Source of the DNA: Deltaproteobacteria bacterium
GTDB taxonomy: Bacteria > Desulfobacterota > Syntrophia > Syntrophales > UBA2210
Length of the DNA: 61,269 bases
Assembly (NCBI GenBank): GCA_016930775.1
Contig: JAFGGB010000149.1
Coordinates: 1-61,269, forward strand
Direction of reading: 5' to 3'
Shown: positions 48,644 through 56,997 of the stretch, piece by piece
Layout: each line of letters starts with the position of its first letter
Position numbering within the stretch: position 1 is the stretch's first letter
Notes under the pieces: generated by a model
What the model saw: only the letters and a program-made list of their open reading frames with translations
The model's database searches: none
What the model was told of the DNA's origin: nothing
Program-made: the position numbers and the translations under genes

Positions 48644-49585
48644 ATGGAACATAATTATCAGTATATTATTACGAACTTCAATAGAGCAAGGACCACGGAC
48701 GACATTATGATGCATCTGCCCGCCGTTACCGATACACTGGATCTCTATATGGCCGAAATCAATCAGTTTCAGCTGCTGACGGCCGAGGAAGAGTTCAAGC
48801 TGGCCGTGCGTTTCTACCGGAACAACGACATGTCGGCAGCACAGATGCTTGTAACTTCCAATCTTCGCTTCGTTGTTAAAATTGCTCATGAATACCGGAA
48901 GTACGGCGTGAAGCTCATCGATCTCATTCAAGAAGGCAACATCGGGCTCATGCATGCGGTGAAAAAATTCGATCCATACAAGGGATACAGGCTCATCTCC
49001 TATGCCGTCTGGTGGATACGGGCTTATATCCAGAACTTCATAATCAAATCCTGGAGCATAGTGAAGATCGGTACGACTCAGGCCCAACGAAAACTGTTCT
49101 TTAAGCTCAATCAGGCCAAAAGAGAGCTGGAAGGCCTCTCCGATGAATATCCAGAGTTCAAAGAACTGGCGGCGATGCTGGATGTATCGGAAAGCGCAAC
49201 GGAGGAAATGGATATCCGGCTGAATCGCCGCGACGTGTCTCTCGACGCCACGCTCGACGAAGACGGCGAATCGACTTTTCTCGATCAGCTCGTCGACAGG
49301 GGCGAGAGCCAAGAGGCCAGTCTCATCAGGAAGGAAGAAACGGGTTTGGTGAAGAAGAACATAGCCGGCGCATTGGCCACGTTGAACGAGCGGGAAAGCT
49401 ATATCATCCGCAACAGGACTATGGCCGAGAGTCCGCAGACCCTGCAGGAGATCGGCGAACGGTTCAACATAACCAGGGAAAGAGCCCGGCAGATCGAGAA
49501 GGAAGCCTTTAAAAAACTCCGCAAAGCCCTTCCCTACCTGGATCCCCAGCAGACGCCGCTGACGCCAACCGCAATAGAAAACTAA
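48644..49585 (+). CDS. rpoH: Heat-shock sigma factor RpoH (sigma32)
   Basis: Directs RNA polymerase to heat-shock promoters. It has 313 residues with sigma70 region 2 (LIQEGNIGLMHAVKKFDPYKGYR), the RpoH box QRKLFFKLNQAK that distinguishes RpoH from other sigma factors, and region 4 with a helix-turn-helix (LQEIGERFNITRERARQIEKEA). The ATG at 48644 is used; a TTG one codon earlier and an ATG 20 codons later are alternatives. It is divergent from the cyclase gene and converges on dnaB with overlapping stop codons. Confidence 0.96.
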   Translation: MEHNYQYIITNFNRARTTDDIMMHLPAVTDTLDLYMAEINQFQLLTAEEEFKLAVRFYRNNDMSAAQMLVTSNLRFVVKIAHEYRKYGVKLIDLIQEGNIGLMHAVKKFDPYKGYRLISYAVWWIRAYIQNFIIKSWSIVKIGTTQAQRKLFFKLNQAKRELEGLSDEYPEFKELAAMLDVSESATEEMDIRLNRRDVSLDATLDEDGESTFLDQLVDRGESQEASLIRKEETGLVKKNIAGALATLNERESYIIRNRTMAESPQTLQEIGERFNITRERARQIEKEAFKKLRKALPYLDPQQTPLTPTAIEN

Positions 49586-50976
49586 TACCCATCATAACCG
49601 AAGGCAGGATTCTCAAAGCGTGTGAATTCCTTCTGAAATGTAAGATTGACGATTCCGGTGGGACCATTCCGCTGTTTTCCTATGATGATCTCCGCCTTGC
49701 CGCGTTCGGGATTATCTTCCGATTTGTTATATACTTCGTCGCGATAAATGAAGAGAATTACATCGGCGTCCTGCTCGATGGCTCCGGACTCCCTCAGATC
49801 GGCCATCTGGGGCCGTTTATCCACACGGGCTTCAACCTGACGGTTCAACTGGGACAGCGCCATAACCGGCACTTCCAGTTCCTTTGCCATGGATTTCAGT
49901 GACCGGCTTATTTCGGAAATTTCCTGCTCCCTTGACGAAACATTGCCCCGACCCTTCATCAGCTGAAGATAGTCAAGAATTATCAAGCCCAAGCCCTTCT
50001 CTGCCTTCAGCCTTCTGGCCTTTGCCTTCATCTCCAGCGATGTAATTGCGGGAGTGTCATCGATATAAATCGATGCCTCCGAGAGTGATCCGGCCGCGGT
50101 GGTAAGCTTGGGCCAATCAACTTCTCCGAGAAAACCCTTTCTGATCTTCTGGGCATCGACGCGAGCCTCCGAGGAAAGCAGCCGAAATGCAAGCTGCTCT
50201 CTGGACATTTCCAGCGAAAAGATCGCCACAGGAATGTTGTTTCTGATGGCCGCATCCTGGGCAATATTCAGTGCGAAGGCGGTTTTCCCCATACTCGGCC
50301 TTCCGGCCACGATGATCAGATCGGATTTCTGAAAACCGGAGGTGAACTCATCGAGCCTTTGAAAGCCTGTCGGAACGCCTGTTATGAGAGCTTTCTTCTC
50401 AAAGAGGCGCTCGATGGTTTTGAAGCTCTCTTTGATAATTTCCTTGATAGGATAAAAACTCGGCTTGATTTTGTTTTCCGAAATGGAAAAGACTATCGAT
50501 TCCGCCTCATCGAGAAGGCTGTCTATATCCGAGCCGCCTTCATAGGTTTTTTCAAGGATCTCCGTCGCACCAGTGATCAGGCGCCGAAGGACAGCCTTTT
50601 CCTTGACGATCCGACAGTAGTAAGCGATATTCGCCGCCGAAGGCACCCCGTCGACAAGAGAGGCAAGATAGACCTCTCCACCCACTGTATCGATTTCTTT
50701 TCGATCCCTGAGCAGACTGCTCAGGGTAATAAGATCGCTTGGCTCGTTGCGTTCCTCAAGATCCAGAATGGCGTCGAATATTCTGCGATGACTTTCGCTG
50801 TAAAAATCTTCGACTTTCAGGATCTCCAGAACCTGGTGCACGGCATTATTGTCGAGGAGGATGCCGCCGAGAACGGACTGCTCCGCCTCAAGATTCTGGG
50901 GGGGAACCTTGAATGTTGACAAATCAAGATCTTTTGCTGCGCTTCTGCTAGTTCTCGCCGACAACGGAAAGGGCAA
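49582..50976 (-). CDS. dnaB: Replicative DNA helicase DnaB
   Basis: Hexameric 5'-3' helicase of the replication fork. It has 464 residues: an N-terminal DnaB domain (PPQNLEAEQSVLGGIL onward), a linker, and a RecA-like domain with Walker A AGRPSMGKTAFA and LIILDYLQLM. There is no in-frame ATG at the front; a TTG at 50976, overlapping rplI by 29 bp, is the longest start and a TTG at 50964 sits 12 bases after GGAGG. Translation is probably coupled to rplI. The stop overlaps that of rpoH on the other strand. Confidence 0.96.
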   Translation of the reverse strand: MPFPLSARTSRSAAKDLDLSTFKVPPQNLEAEQSVLGGILLDNNAVHQVLEILKVEDFYSESHRRIFDAILDLEERNEPSDLITLSSLLRDRKEIDTVGGEVYLASLVDGVPSAANIAYYCRIVKEKAVLRRLITGATEILEKTYEGGSDIDSLLDEAESIVFSISENKIKPSFYPIKEIIKESFKTIERLFEKKALITGVPTGFQRLDEFTSGFQKSDLIIVAGRPSMGKTAFALNIAQDAAIRNNIPVAIFSLEMSREQLAFRLLSSEARVDAQKIRKGFLGEVDWPKLTTAAGSLSEASIYIDDTPAITSLEMKAKARRLKAEKGLGLIILDYLQLMKGRGNVSSREQEISEISRSLKSMAKELEVPVMALSQLNRQVEARVDKRPQMADLRESGAIEQDADVILFIYRDEVYNKSEDNPERGKAEIIIGKQRNGPTGIVNLTFQKEFTRFENPAFGYDGY

Positions 50977-51394
50977 CCTCCGCCGTAACCCCTGAGTGGA
51001 GCTTTATCTTTATTTGGTATGTTCCGATGGCCTTGATAGGATCGCCGATAATAATCTTTTTTCGATCTACGGCGATGCCTCGCGCCGCCAGGGCGCTTTC
51101 AATATCCTTCGCAGTCACGGAGCCAAACAGCTTATCGTTTTCTCCTACCTTTTGAGCTATGGAAATTGTCGTCGCAGCCAATCGTTCCTGCAAGGACAGA
51201 GCTTTCTGCCGTTCCTTCTCGACCTTGCCGTAGATGGCCTTTTTCTCCTGTTCCAGAGCTTTCATGTTCTTTGTGCTCGCCTCGATGGCCATTCCCCGGG
51301 GAATGAGGTAATTCCTCCCGAATCCATCGGATACATTGACAGCATCGCCTGCCTTGCCCAGGGAGGATACGTCATCTTTAAGAATTACTTTCAT
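50948..51394 (-). CDS. rplI: 50S ribosomal protein L9
   Basis: 148 residues, standard length. N-terminal rRNA-binding domain (MKVILKDDVSSLGKAG and GFGRNYLIPRGMA), long central helix and C-terminal domain. GAGGAG is 6 bases before the ATG and lies inside the end of the DUF2232 gene. It belongs to the rpsF-rpsR-DUF2232-rplI-dnaB operon. Confidence 0.98.
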   Translation of the reverse strand: MKVILKDDVSSLGKAGDAVNVSDGFGRNYLIPRGMAIEASTKNMKALEQEKKAIYGKVEKERQKALSLQERLAATTISIAQKVGENDKLFGSVTAKDIESALAARGIAVDRKKIIIGDPIKAIGTYQIKIKLHSGVTAEVALSVVGEN

Positions 51395-51397
51395 GCT

Positions 51398-52390
51398 TCA
51401 CTCCTCTTCGTTCTCGCAACTCTCTTTCTTTTTATCCGTCATCCTGATCTTTCTGAAATCGGCCCAGACATCGATGAGGCCCAGCAGGGCCAGCAGGACG
51501 AGCATAATCTGCTGCGCTGCTATAAGAAGGTAACCGATGCCGCGAAGGGCAGGGGGTATTCCTTTACTTCTGAAAAAATAACCAACCAGAGCCAACCCTT
51601 GCAGCAGGTAAGCAAACATCAAAATAAAGAGCACATTCAGCCCGGCGATTCGGACCACCCATAAAGGTATCAAAAGCGACCCCGCGGCCGCGATAAAAAG
51701 CCAAACAAGATTATCAGGCAGTTTCCATCTGGAAAGATCGCCGTAATCAGGATACCACATACCTTTTCGGATAAACAATACCCTGCCGGCCAAAACATTT
51801 GCCCAGACAAAGAAAAGGATTCCGACGCCGAGGAAGGAGGGCAGTAACGAAAGAACTGTCGCTACAATAAGATCAACATTCCTGGTTATAAACTGGATTT
51901 GTTCTGAAGCGATTCCCAATCGTTTGATAAGTTCGATTCTATCATCGACAACAGTCCGCACGCCATCGACAAAGACCGTCCAAGGCGCTACCCCCTGGGA
52001 AAGCCCGTCGAGGACCACCAGGAGAACCCCCAGTCCAAGGAGAACGATCGAGGCGCCGAGGACTGTCCGCTCGATAGACAGGTTTCTCCTGATCACTTCT
52101 GAAAGAACCGGACCGGCGAGACCGACCAGAACAAGCAAGCGCAGAGAAAGGACCATTTCCGCCAGAGCGCCGGCTGCCATGGTGATCGCCAGGGATACTA
52201 AAAAAACCGCCGCTCCGCGCATCCTGCCGAGACGGGAATAAAAGTATAAAAGAGGGAGCGGAATTATGAGCACACTGAAAGATATGAAGGTCGCAGTTGC
52301 GCTCGCGGCGAGAAAGACCAGCGTGGACATGGCAATCGCCCACAGGACTTCCCCACCGAAGATGCCTTTCATCCCGTCGGATGACGCCAC
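51398..52390 (-). CDS. DUF2232 (YybS-like) membrane protein
   Basis: 330 residues with about eight to ten hydrophobic segments and no catalytic motif that I can name. The family is often found between rpsR and rplI, as here, but has no established function. The GTG at 52390 has AAGGGG 6 bases upstream; an ATG at 52372 lacks a good ribosome site. The C-terminal tail is charged (DKKKESCENEEE). Confidence 0.85.
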   Translation of the reverse strand: MASSDGMKGIFGGEVLWAIAMSTLVFLAASATATFISFSVLIIPLPLLYFYSRLGRMRGAAVFLVSLAITMAAGALAEMVLSLRLLVLVGLAGPVLSEVIRRNLSIERTVLGASIVLLGLGVLLVVLDGLSQGVAPWTVFVDGVRTVVDDRIELIKRLGIASEQIQFITRNVDLIVATVLSLLPSFLGVGILFFVWANVLAGRVLFIRKGMWYPDYGDLSRWKLPDNLVWLFIAAAGSLLIPLWVVRIAGLNVLFILMFAYLLQGLALVGYFFRSKGIPPALRGIGYLLIAAQQIMLVLLALLGLIDVWADFRKIRMTDKKKESCENEEE

Positions 52391-52417
52391 AGCAGGCCCC
52401 TTAGCGGGTATAGGTCG

Positions 52418-52699
52418 TCAACCCCTCGTTGCCACAAAGGGAATAAGAGCAAGATTCCGCGCCCTTTTGATAGCAACAGTCAGTTCTCTCTGGTGTTTCG
52501 CACAGGTTCCCGATATGCGCCGAGGAACGATCTTTCCCCGTTCCGTGAGAAAATGGAACAATATGTCGGCGTTTTTATAGTCGATCTTCAATTCCGATTC
52601 CACACAGAACCGGCAAACTTTCCTTTTGGAAAAGAATTTCCGTCCCGACCGTCCGCCATGACCGGGGTTCTGGCCTGGATTACTCGATGGGGTTCTCAT
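52418..52699 (-). CDS. rpsR: 30S ribosomal protein S18
   Basis: 93 residues. The core [20 protein letters not shown] and the [22 protein letters not shown] segment are typical. KVCRFC (Cys29, Cys32) and the cysteine in GTCAKHQ suggest the zinc-binding form. The start shares one base with the rpsF stop (TAATG). Confidence 0.98.
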   Translation of the reverse strand: MRTPSSNPGQNPGHGGRSGRKFFSKRKVCRFCVESELKIDYKNADILFHFLTERGKIVPRRISGTCAKHQRELTVAIKRARNLALIPFVATRG

Positions 52700-53178
52700 T
52701 ACTGATTGCTCCTTTCTTCATCCTGGCCCGGAACCGTCTCAGCTGCCACGTCTGCTTCGGGGGAAACATCAGCAGCTTCGGCGTTCACTTCAGCGGATTG
52801 CTCTGCCTGAACAGGCGCAGTCTCGGCAACCAGCGCCTCCTCCTTTTGGCGTTTTTCATCGATCTCCCGTTCGATTTCGGCCATGTCGACTGTATCGGCC
52901 AGCTTCACGGTCTGATGCCGAAGAATCCTGTCATCGATTCTCAGATTCCTTTCCAATTCAGATACAACTGCACTCTCTGAAACGTAATTGATAAGGACAT
53001 AGAAACCATCGCTCCGCTTCTGGATAGGATAGGCAAGGCGTCGCTTGCCCCAGATGTCTATCCTGACCACCAGGCCGCGACCTTTCTGAACAATGGCGCC
53101 GTATCGTTCTATGAGGCTTTGCATCTCGTCGGAAGGCAGGTCTGAAAAACAAACGAATATTGTTTCGTATCTTCTCAC
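52699..53178 (-). CDS. rpsF: 30S ribosomal protein S6 with acidic C-terminal extension
   Basis: 159 residues. The first 95 are the S6 fold ([32 protein letters not shown]). The following 60 are rich in Glu, Ala and Val ([18 protein letters not shown]) and extend well beyond the usual length, probably disordered. The start is GTG with GAGGAGG 7 bases upstream. First gene of the ribosomal/dnaB operon. Confidence 0.97.
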   Translation of the reverse strand: MRRYETIFVCFSDLPSDEMQSLIERYGAIVQKGRGLVVRIDIWGKRRLAYPIQKRSDGFYVLINYVSESAVVSELERNLRIDDRILRHQTVKLADTVDMAEIEREIDEKRQKEEALVAETAPVQAEQSAEVNAEAADVSPEADVAAETVPGQDEERSNQ

Positions 53179-53198
53179 TAATTATCCTCCTCTCGGTT

Positions 53199-53242
53199 CT
53201 TGAGCCCGCACACCAAGCACGGGCAAGGAGAAGCACACTATA
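53199..53242 (-). promoter_or_regulatory. rpsF leader: -10 box and GC-rich hairpin
   Basis: TATAGT (53242-53237) stands 59 bp before the rpsF start with no good -35 box. Downstream, GCCCG/CGGGC arms (53224-53220 and 53208-53204) extended by CTTG/CAAG form a hairpin in the leader RNA. S6:S18 autoregulatory structures occur in rpsF leaders of many bacteria, so this is a candidate site, though the diagnostic bulge is not clear to me. Confidence 0.35.
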
Positions 53243-53320
53243 ATTGCGAAACCGTCGTAAAGGTCCCGCTCCGAGGGAATGTTGCAACTGCTTTCCCTCA
53301 TGCACACACACTTTTCAAAT

Positions 53321-53351
53321 ATTCCGCCATTGGCGGCGGAATCCCCTTCGG
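53321..53351. repeat. Palindrome plus 15-mer shared with 42257-42271
   Basis: ATTCCGCC (53321-53328) and GGCGGAAT (53335-53342) form a perfect 8-bp hairpin; CGGAATCCCCTTCGG overlaps its right arm and is identical to a copy about 11 kb away. It may be a small dispersed palindromic element or an insertion-sequence end. Confidence 0.4.
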
Positions 53352-53612
53352 ATATAGAGAGATCCGATTGAAAGGAGGTACTTCTATACCATAGAAGGCA
53401 AGAAATCAAGATTTTTTTCTCCAGAAATAAGCCAACCCCCTCCATGAAACCCGTTCATTTCGAAGTGCCAGAACCGTCGGCTCTACAATAGTTTCAGATC
53501 CGATCCGAAGCAGTAAATAATCCGAACCCATAGGAAGCGTCCCGATAACATCCTTCCAAAATGGCGCCGCCGAATTGAACAACCTCTTCACAACGTAATC
53601 GCCAAGCTACGT

Positions 53613-53745
53613 CTATTCTTCGTGTTTCTCACGACTCTCCTGATACCGGACATGTTTCCGGATCATCTCAGCATCAAGTTCAACGATGTCAATATAACCT
53701 TTCGCCCAAAAATGATTCCTCCAACAGAGCAAACATTGATGGGCA
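53613..53745 (-). pseudogene. Remnant of an IS200/IS605-family transposase (TnpA C-terminus)
   Basis: The minus strand translates to a stretch ending NHFWAKGYIDIVELDAEM then IRKHVRYQESREKHEE and a stop at 53615-53613. The FWAxGY segment and the following helix with Arg/Tyr/Gln-rich residues match the C-terminal end of IS200-type TnpA. The N-terminal two thirds, with the HUH motif, are gone; upstream residues are degenerate and the frame runs into the neighbouring gene. No partner tnpB is visible. Confidence 0.65.
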
Positions 53746-53755
53746 ATCCCCCTTA

Positions 53756-54730
53756 TTATGAGATTGAAATCAACGTAGACCGGAGATTTGATCGGCGTTT
53801 CTTCAGACCAAGCTTGTCCCTGATATTGTTGCGATGGAAATCAACGGACTTTGTAGAAATATTCAGCAACTCGGCTATGTCCTTCGTTGTCCTGCCGTCT
53901 CTCACTAGATTTGCCACTTCGATCTCGCGTGGCGTCAGCGAGTAGTGGTCCAGTGTAATGTTTCTCAGGAATGGAGATACCACTGTTTTCAGATTGTTTT
54001 CTATTGTCTCCAAATAAGCCATCTGGTTTTTCTGCAGATTCATCGCTTTCAATTTTTCGATGAAAGGAAAAACGAGTTTCTTCACGTTTGCCAAGACATC
54101 CTGTTCGAGTTTCACCTTGTCGTCTTCCCGAACTTTCAAAAGAACCCTGAGAGCCGTGTTCGCCTCTTCAATATTGCGGGAGTTCAGTTCTAACTCCTCT
54201 TCTCGCCGCTTCAAGGCATCTTCGACCTGCTTGCGTTCCTGTATCTCCTGCGTAAGCTTTTCATTTATTTCCATAAGCTCGGCTGTTCTCTCGACGACCA
54301 ACTCCTCGAGATTATGGCGGTGGCGTTTCACTTCTTCCTCGATCTGTTTGCGCTCTATGGCATAGCGAATGGCTCGCACCAGAAGATCGCTCTCGACCCG
54401 ACCCTTGATAAGATAGTCTTGAGCGCCCTGTCGTACGGCCGATATGGCCACCTCCTCATCGTATAAACCGGAAAGAACGATAATCGGCGTTTCCGGCGCT
54501 GTTTCATGGATATTGTCAAAGGTTGAGAGATCCATGCTGTCGGGAAGAGCAAGGTCGAGGAGTATTACGTCGGGCAATTTTTTACCGAGCATCCTCATGC
54601 CTTCTGCAAGCGTAGAGGCCGATTCCAGGCGCCACCAATCGCTTCCGCTGTCCTTGAGCATTTCAACGAGCAACCGGGCATCTCCCGAATTGTCCTCAAT
54701 CAGCAAAATTTCCGTTAATCGACCGTTCAC
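53756..54730 (-). CDS. Response regulator: REC, coiled coil, LuxR-type HTH
   Basis: 324 residues. The receiver domain (1-125) has acidic pair Glu12-Asp13, phospho-acceptor Asp59 (ILLDLALP), Ser87 and Lys109. A long coiled coil follows (about 125-200, KRHRHNLEELVVERTAELMEI), then a helical spacer and a LuxR/GerE-type HTH (about 255-320, LTPREIEVANLVRDGRTTKDIAELL). The start is a GTG with GGAG 6 bases upstream, 3 bp after the preceding regulator, so it is likely co-transcribed with it and the kinase. Targets are unknown. Confidence 0.92.
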   Translation of the reverse strand: MNGRLTEILLIEDNSGDARLLVEMLKDSGSDWWRLESASTLAEGMRMLGKKLPDVILLDLALPDSMDLSTFDNIHETAPETPIIVLSGLYDEEVAISAVRQGAQDYLIKGRVESDLLVRAIRYAIERKQIEEEVKRHRHNLEELVVERTAELMEINEKLTQEIQERKQVEDALKRREEELELNSRNIEEANTALRVLLKVREDDKVKLEQDVLANVKKLVFPFIEKLKAMNLQKNQMAYLETIENNLKTVVSPFLRNITLDHYSLTPREIEVANLVRDGRTTKDIAELLNISTKSVDFHRNNIRDKLGLKKRRSNLRSTLISIS

Positions 54731-54733
54731 TAT

Positions 54734-55171
54734 TCACTCCAGAGGCAGAGTTACGACAGTAAGCCAAAAATTCTCAATAGACCGCATGACGTAGAGAAAA
54801 TTTTCGAAATCGACGGGCTTCGTTATATAGCAGTTTGCGCCGAGATTATAGGTTTGCAATATATCCTTTTCGGCCTTCGACGACGTGAGAATGACAACGG
54901 GAATGCACCGCAATTCATCCACCTGTTTGATCTCCCGCAGAACTTCCCGCCCATCCTTCTTAGGAAGATTGAGATCGAGCAGGATAAGATGGGGACGGCA
55001 AACGTCGGCAAAATCCCCTTCCTTCTTCAAGTAGGCCAAGGCCTCGTGGCCATCCCGTACGATGGAGAGCTTGTTCGGAACCCGGGCTTCCAGCATCGCC
55101 TCTTGCGCCAACCGCACGTCGCCGGGATTGTCCTCGATCATCAATATCTCGATTGAACGTTCTTGTACCAC
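54734..55171 (-). CDS. Single-domain response regulator (Rcp1-like)
   Basis: 145 residues, only a receiver domain. Acidic pocket Glu13-Asp14, phospho-acceptor Asp66 (LILLDLNLPKKDG), Thr96 and Lys118. The layout EDNPGDVRLAQEAM and LNLPKKDGREVL is typical of the Rcp1/CheY-like regulators that partner PAS or phytochrome kinases. GTG start with GAGGG 6 bases upstream. It lies between the kinase and the REC-HTH gene, a natural phosphorelay shuttle or sink. Confidence 0.93.
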   Translation of the reverse strand: MVQERSIEILMIEDNPGDVRLAQEAMLEARVPNKLSIVRDGHEALAYLKKEGDFADVCRPHLILLDLNLPKKDGREVLREIKQVDELRCIPVVILTSSKAEKDILQTYNLGANCYITKPVDFENFLYVMRSIENFWLTVVTLPLE

Positions 55172-55186
55172 AGGCTTCCCTCGCCG

Positions 55187-56728
55187 TTAATTCAACATCG
55201 TTGTATTCCTTAATTTTCTGGGTTCCGATATGGACGATTCATAGGACGGCTTTACAAAGGGAATCGTGAAGAAAAACGTGGCCCCTTTTCCAGGAGATGA
55301 CTCAACCCAGATTTTTCCGCAATGACGGTCAATGATTTTTTTACATATCGCCAATCCGATACCCGTTCCCGAATATCTATCGGCACGTTGCAGCCGTTGG
55401 AAGATCTCAAAAATACGATCATGATAGGCCGGATCAATGCCGATGCCGTTGTCGCTCAAGGAAAATATCCAGTTGGCGCCGTCCATATCATGTTTGACCG
55501 ATATATGTATCTGCGGCTCGTCCATACTCCGGAACTTAATGGCATTGCTGATGAGGTTCTGAAATAGCTGGCCAATTTGTATTGGATCTGCCATGATCGT
55601 CGGCAGGGGATCGTGTGTCACGACGGCGCCGCTCTCCCGGATGATGTGATCGAGGCTTTTCATGACCGTAGCAAGGATTTCCTCGCAATCCGTTTCCTCG
55701 AAATAGCGACCGCGACGACCGACCCGAGAATACTCGAGGAGATCGCTTATTAGCTTCTGCATCCTCTTCGCTCCATCGACGGCAAAATTGATAAAATCGT
55801 CGGCATCGTTGTCGAGCTTCCCCTTATAACGCTTCGAGAGAAGCTGAACGTAACTGGCCACCATTCTCAACGGTTCCTGCAGATCATGGGAGGCAACGTA
55901 GGCAAATTTCTCCAACTCCTGGTTGCTGATTTCGAGGGCTTCGGCATGTTCTCTGATTTTCTGCTCCTGGCGCTTGCGATCCGTAATATCCTCCAGAGTT
56001 TCTACAGCGCCTATCACCTGACCGCTTGCATCTATCAACACTTTTGCCGTCGCCTTAAGCCACTTGCCCTTCTCTCCCACCTTGGGGAAAAAACCGTTCG
56101 CTTCATAAGCGCCGTCGATAAATTTCGATTGGCCATGTTTGTCGTCATACAGTTGAGGGACCCGTTCGAGCTGATTGTCCACCAGGAGATCAGCCAGCGT
56201 AGGACGATCTTCGCCGTAGAGAGCGCGGGCGTGTCTCCTCCTTCCGACTACGCTGATTGCGGACATGCCTGTTAGCGCTTCTATTGCATGATTCCAATAG
56301 ATTATGTTATGGCTGTCATCTATAACAAGGGTCGGTATCGGCGATCCTTCAAGAATAGTGTTGAGTCTCTTCTCGCTGCTGCTCAGTGCCTGCTCCGTAC
56401 GGGACCATTTCTCGCTCAGAACGGCGACCGCGGCGCCGACAAGCATTATCATGGCGGCGCCTATAACGTTCCCAGCAAGATCCTCGGGATGAAAGATGAG
56501 GCTGCTCATAATCATGCCTACAGAGAGGAATGCCGGAACAATAATACCTTTCCTTTTCCACCACAATGCCGCCAGAACAACGGGCACATCAAAAAAATGG
56601 GCTACACTCGTCCCTTCCATGCCCCGCACATGAAAATAGACCAACAGACTTATTGAAACCGCCGCGAGAACAGCCACGAGGGCGATTCTAAATTGATTTT
56701 TTAGGTGACGGTTGATTGTTTCAATCAC
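55187..56728 (-). CDS. Membrane PAS-domain sensor histidine kinase
   Basis: 513 residues. About four hydrophobic segments in residues 13-105 form a small membrane domain with little periplasmic sequence. A PAS domain follows (about 120-250, ending VETLEDITDRKRQEQ), then HisKA with phospho-acceptor His281 (ASHDLQEPLRMV) and the HATPase with NLISNAIKF, DNGIGID and GTGIGLAIC. The signal is unknown; the membrane part suggests sensing within or at the membrane. GTG start. First gene of the kinase-REC-REC/HTH unit. Confidence 0.93.
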   Translation of the reverse strand: MIETINRHLKNQFRIALVAVLAAVSISLLVYFHVRGMEGTSVAHFFDVPVVLAALWWKRKGIIVPAFLSVGMIMSSLIFHPEDLAGNVIGAAMIMLVGAAVAVLSEKWSRTEQALSSSEKRLNTILEGSPIPTLVIDDSHNIIYWNHAIEALTGMSAISVVGRRRHARALYGEDRPTLADLLVDNQLERVPQLYDDKHGQSKFIDGAYEANGFFPKVGEKGKWLKATAKVLIDASGQVIGAVETLEDITDRKRQEQKIREHAEALEISNQELEKFAYVASHDLQEPLRMVASYVQLLSKRYKGKLDNDADDFINFAVDGAKRMQKLISDLLEYSRVGRRGRYFEETDCEEILATVMKSLDHIIRESGAVVTHDPLPTIMADPIQIGQLFQNLISNAIKFRSMDEPQIHISVKHDMDGANWIFSLSDNGIGIDPAYHDRIFEIFQRLQRADRYSGTGIGLAICKKIIDRHCGKIWVESSPGKGATFFFTIPFVKPSYESSISEPRKLRNTTMLN

Positions 56729-56900
56729 AAATTATCATCACTCCGTATCATATTCGAGCAGACATGCTCCCACCCCTAATCCAATCATCATGCGGATCCG
56801 CCCGGCAATACGCTCAGTCGCGCATCGATGTACCCTAGGATAATGACGAGATGGTTTGCGAGTGCAAAGTGAACCTATACCTATCCAAAAACGACGCTCC

Positions 56901-56939
56901 AGTCAAGAGCGCTCCGCCCGTCGTGAAGAGCCCTTGACT
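56901..56939. promoter_or_regulatory. Inverted repeat with opposed TTGACT boxes in the kinase-cupin divergent region
   Basis: AGTCAAGAGC (56901-56910) and GCCCTTGACT (56930-56939) are inverted repeats with one mismatch. Each arm contains TTGACT facing outward, usable as a -35 box for the cupin gene (plus) and the kinase gene (minus). Neither has a convincing -10 box at 17 bp. Confidence 0.35.
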
Positions 56940-56997
56940 TTATTCTTTATCTGGTTTAGCAGGTGTGAGACCATAACAAATTGAGAGGATTGAATCA

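Larger units (their letters stand above)
53179..53755. other. 577-bp stretch between rpsF and the response regulator gene
   Basis: No intact gene. It holds the rpsF leader (53179-53242), a hairpin ATTCCGCC/GGCGGAAT (53321-53342) followed by the repeated 15-mer CGGAATCCCCTTCGG (53337-53351), and an IS200-type transposase remnant (53613-53745). Short open frames at 53182-53445 and 53406-53591 (minus) have no recognisable features. Confidence 0.6.

Noticed and set aside
53182-53591. Two short minus-strand open frames (87 and 61 codons) upstream of rpsF
   Set aside because: They overlap the rpsF leader, have no convincing ribosome sites and show no recognisable features; I treat the stretch as noncoding.
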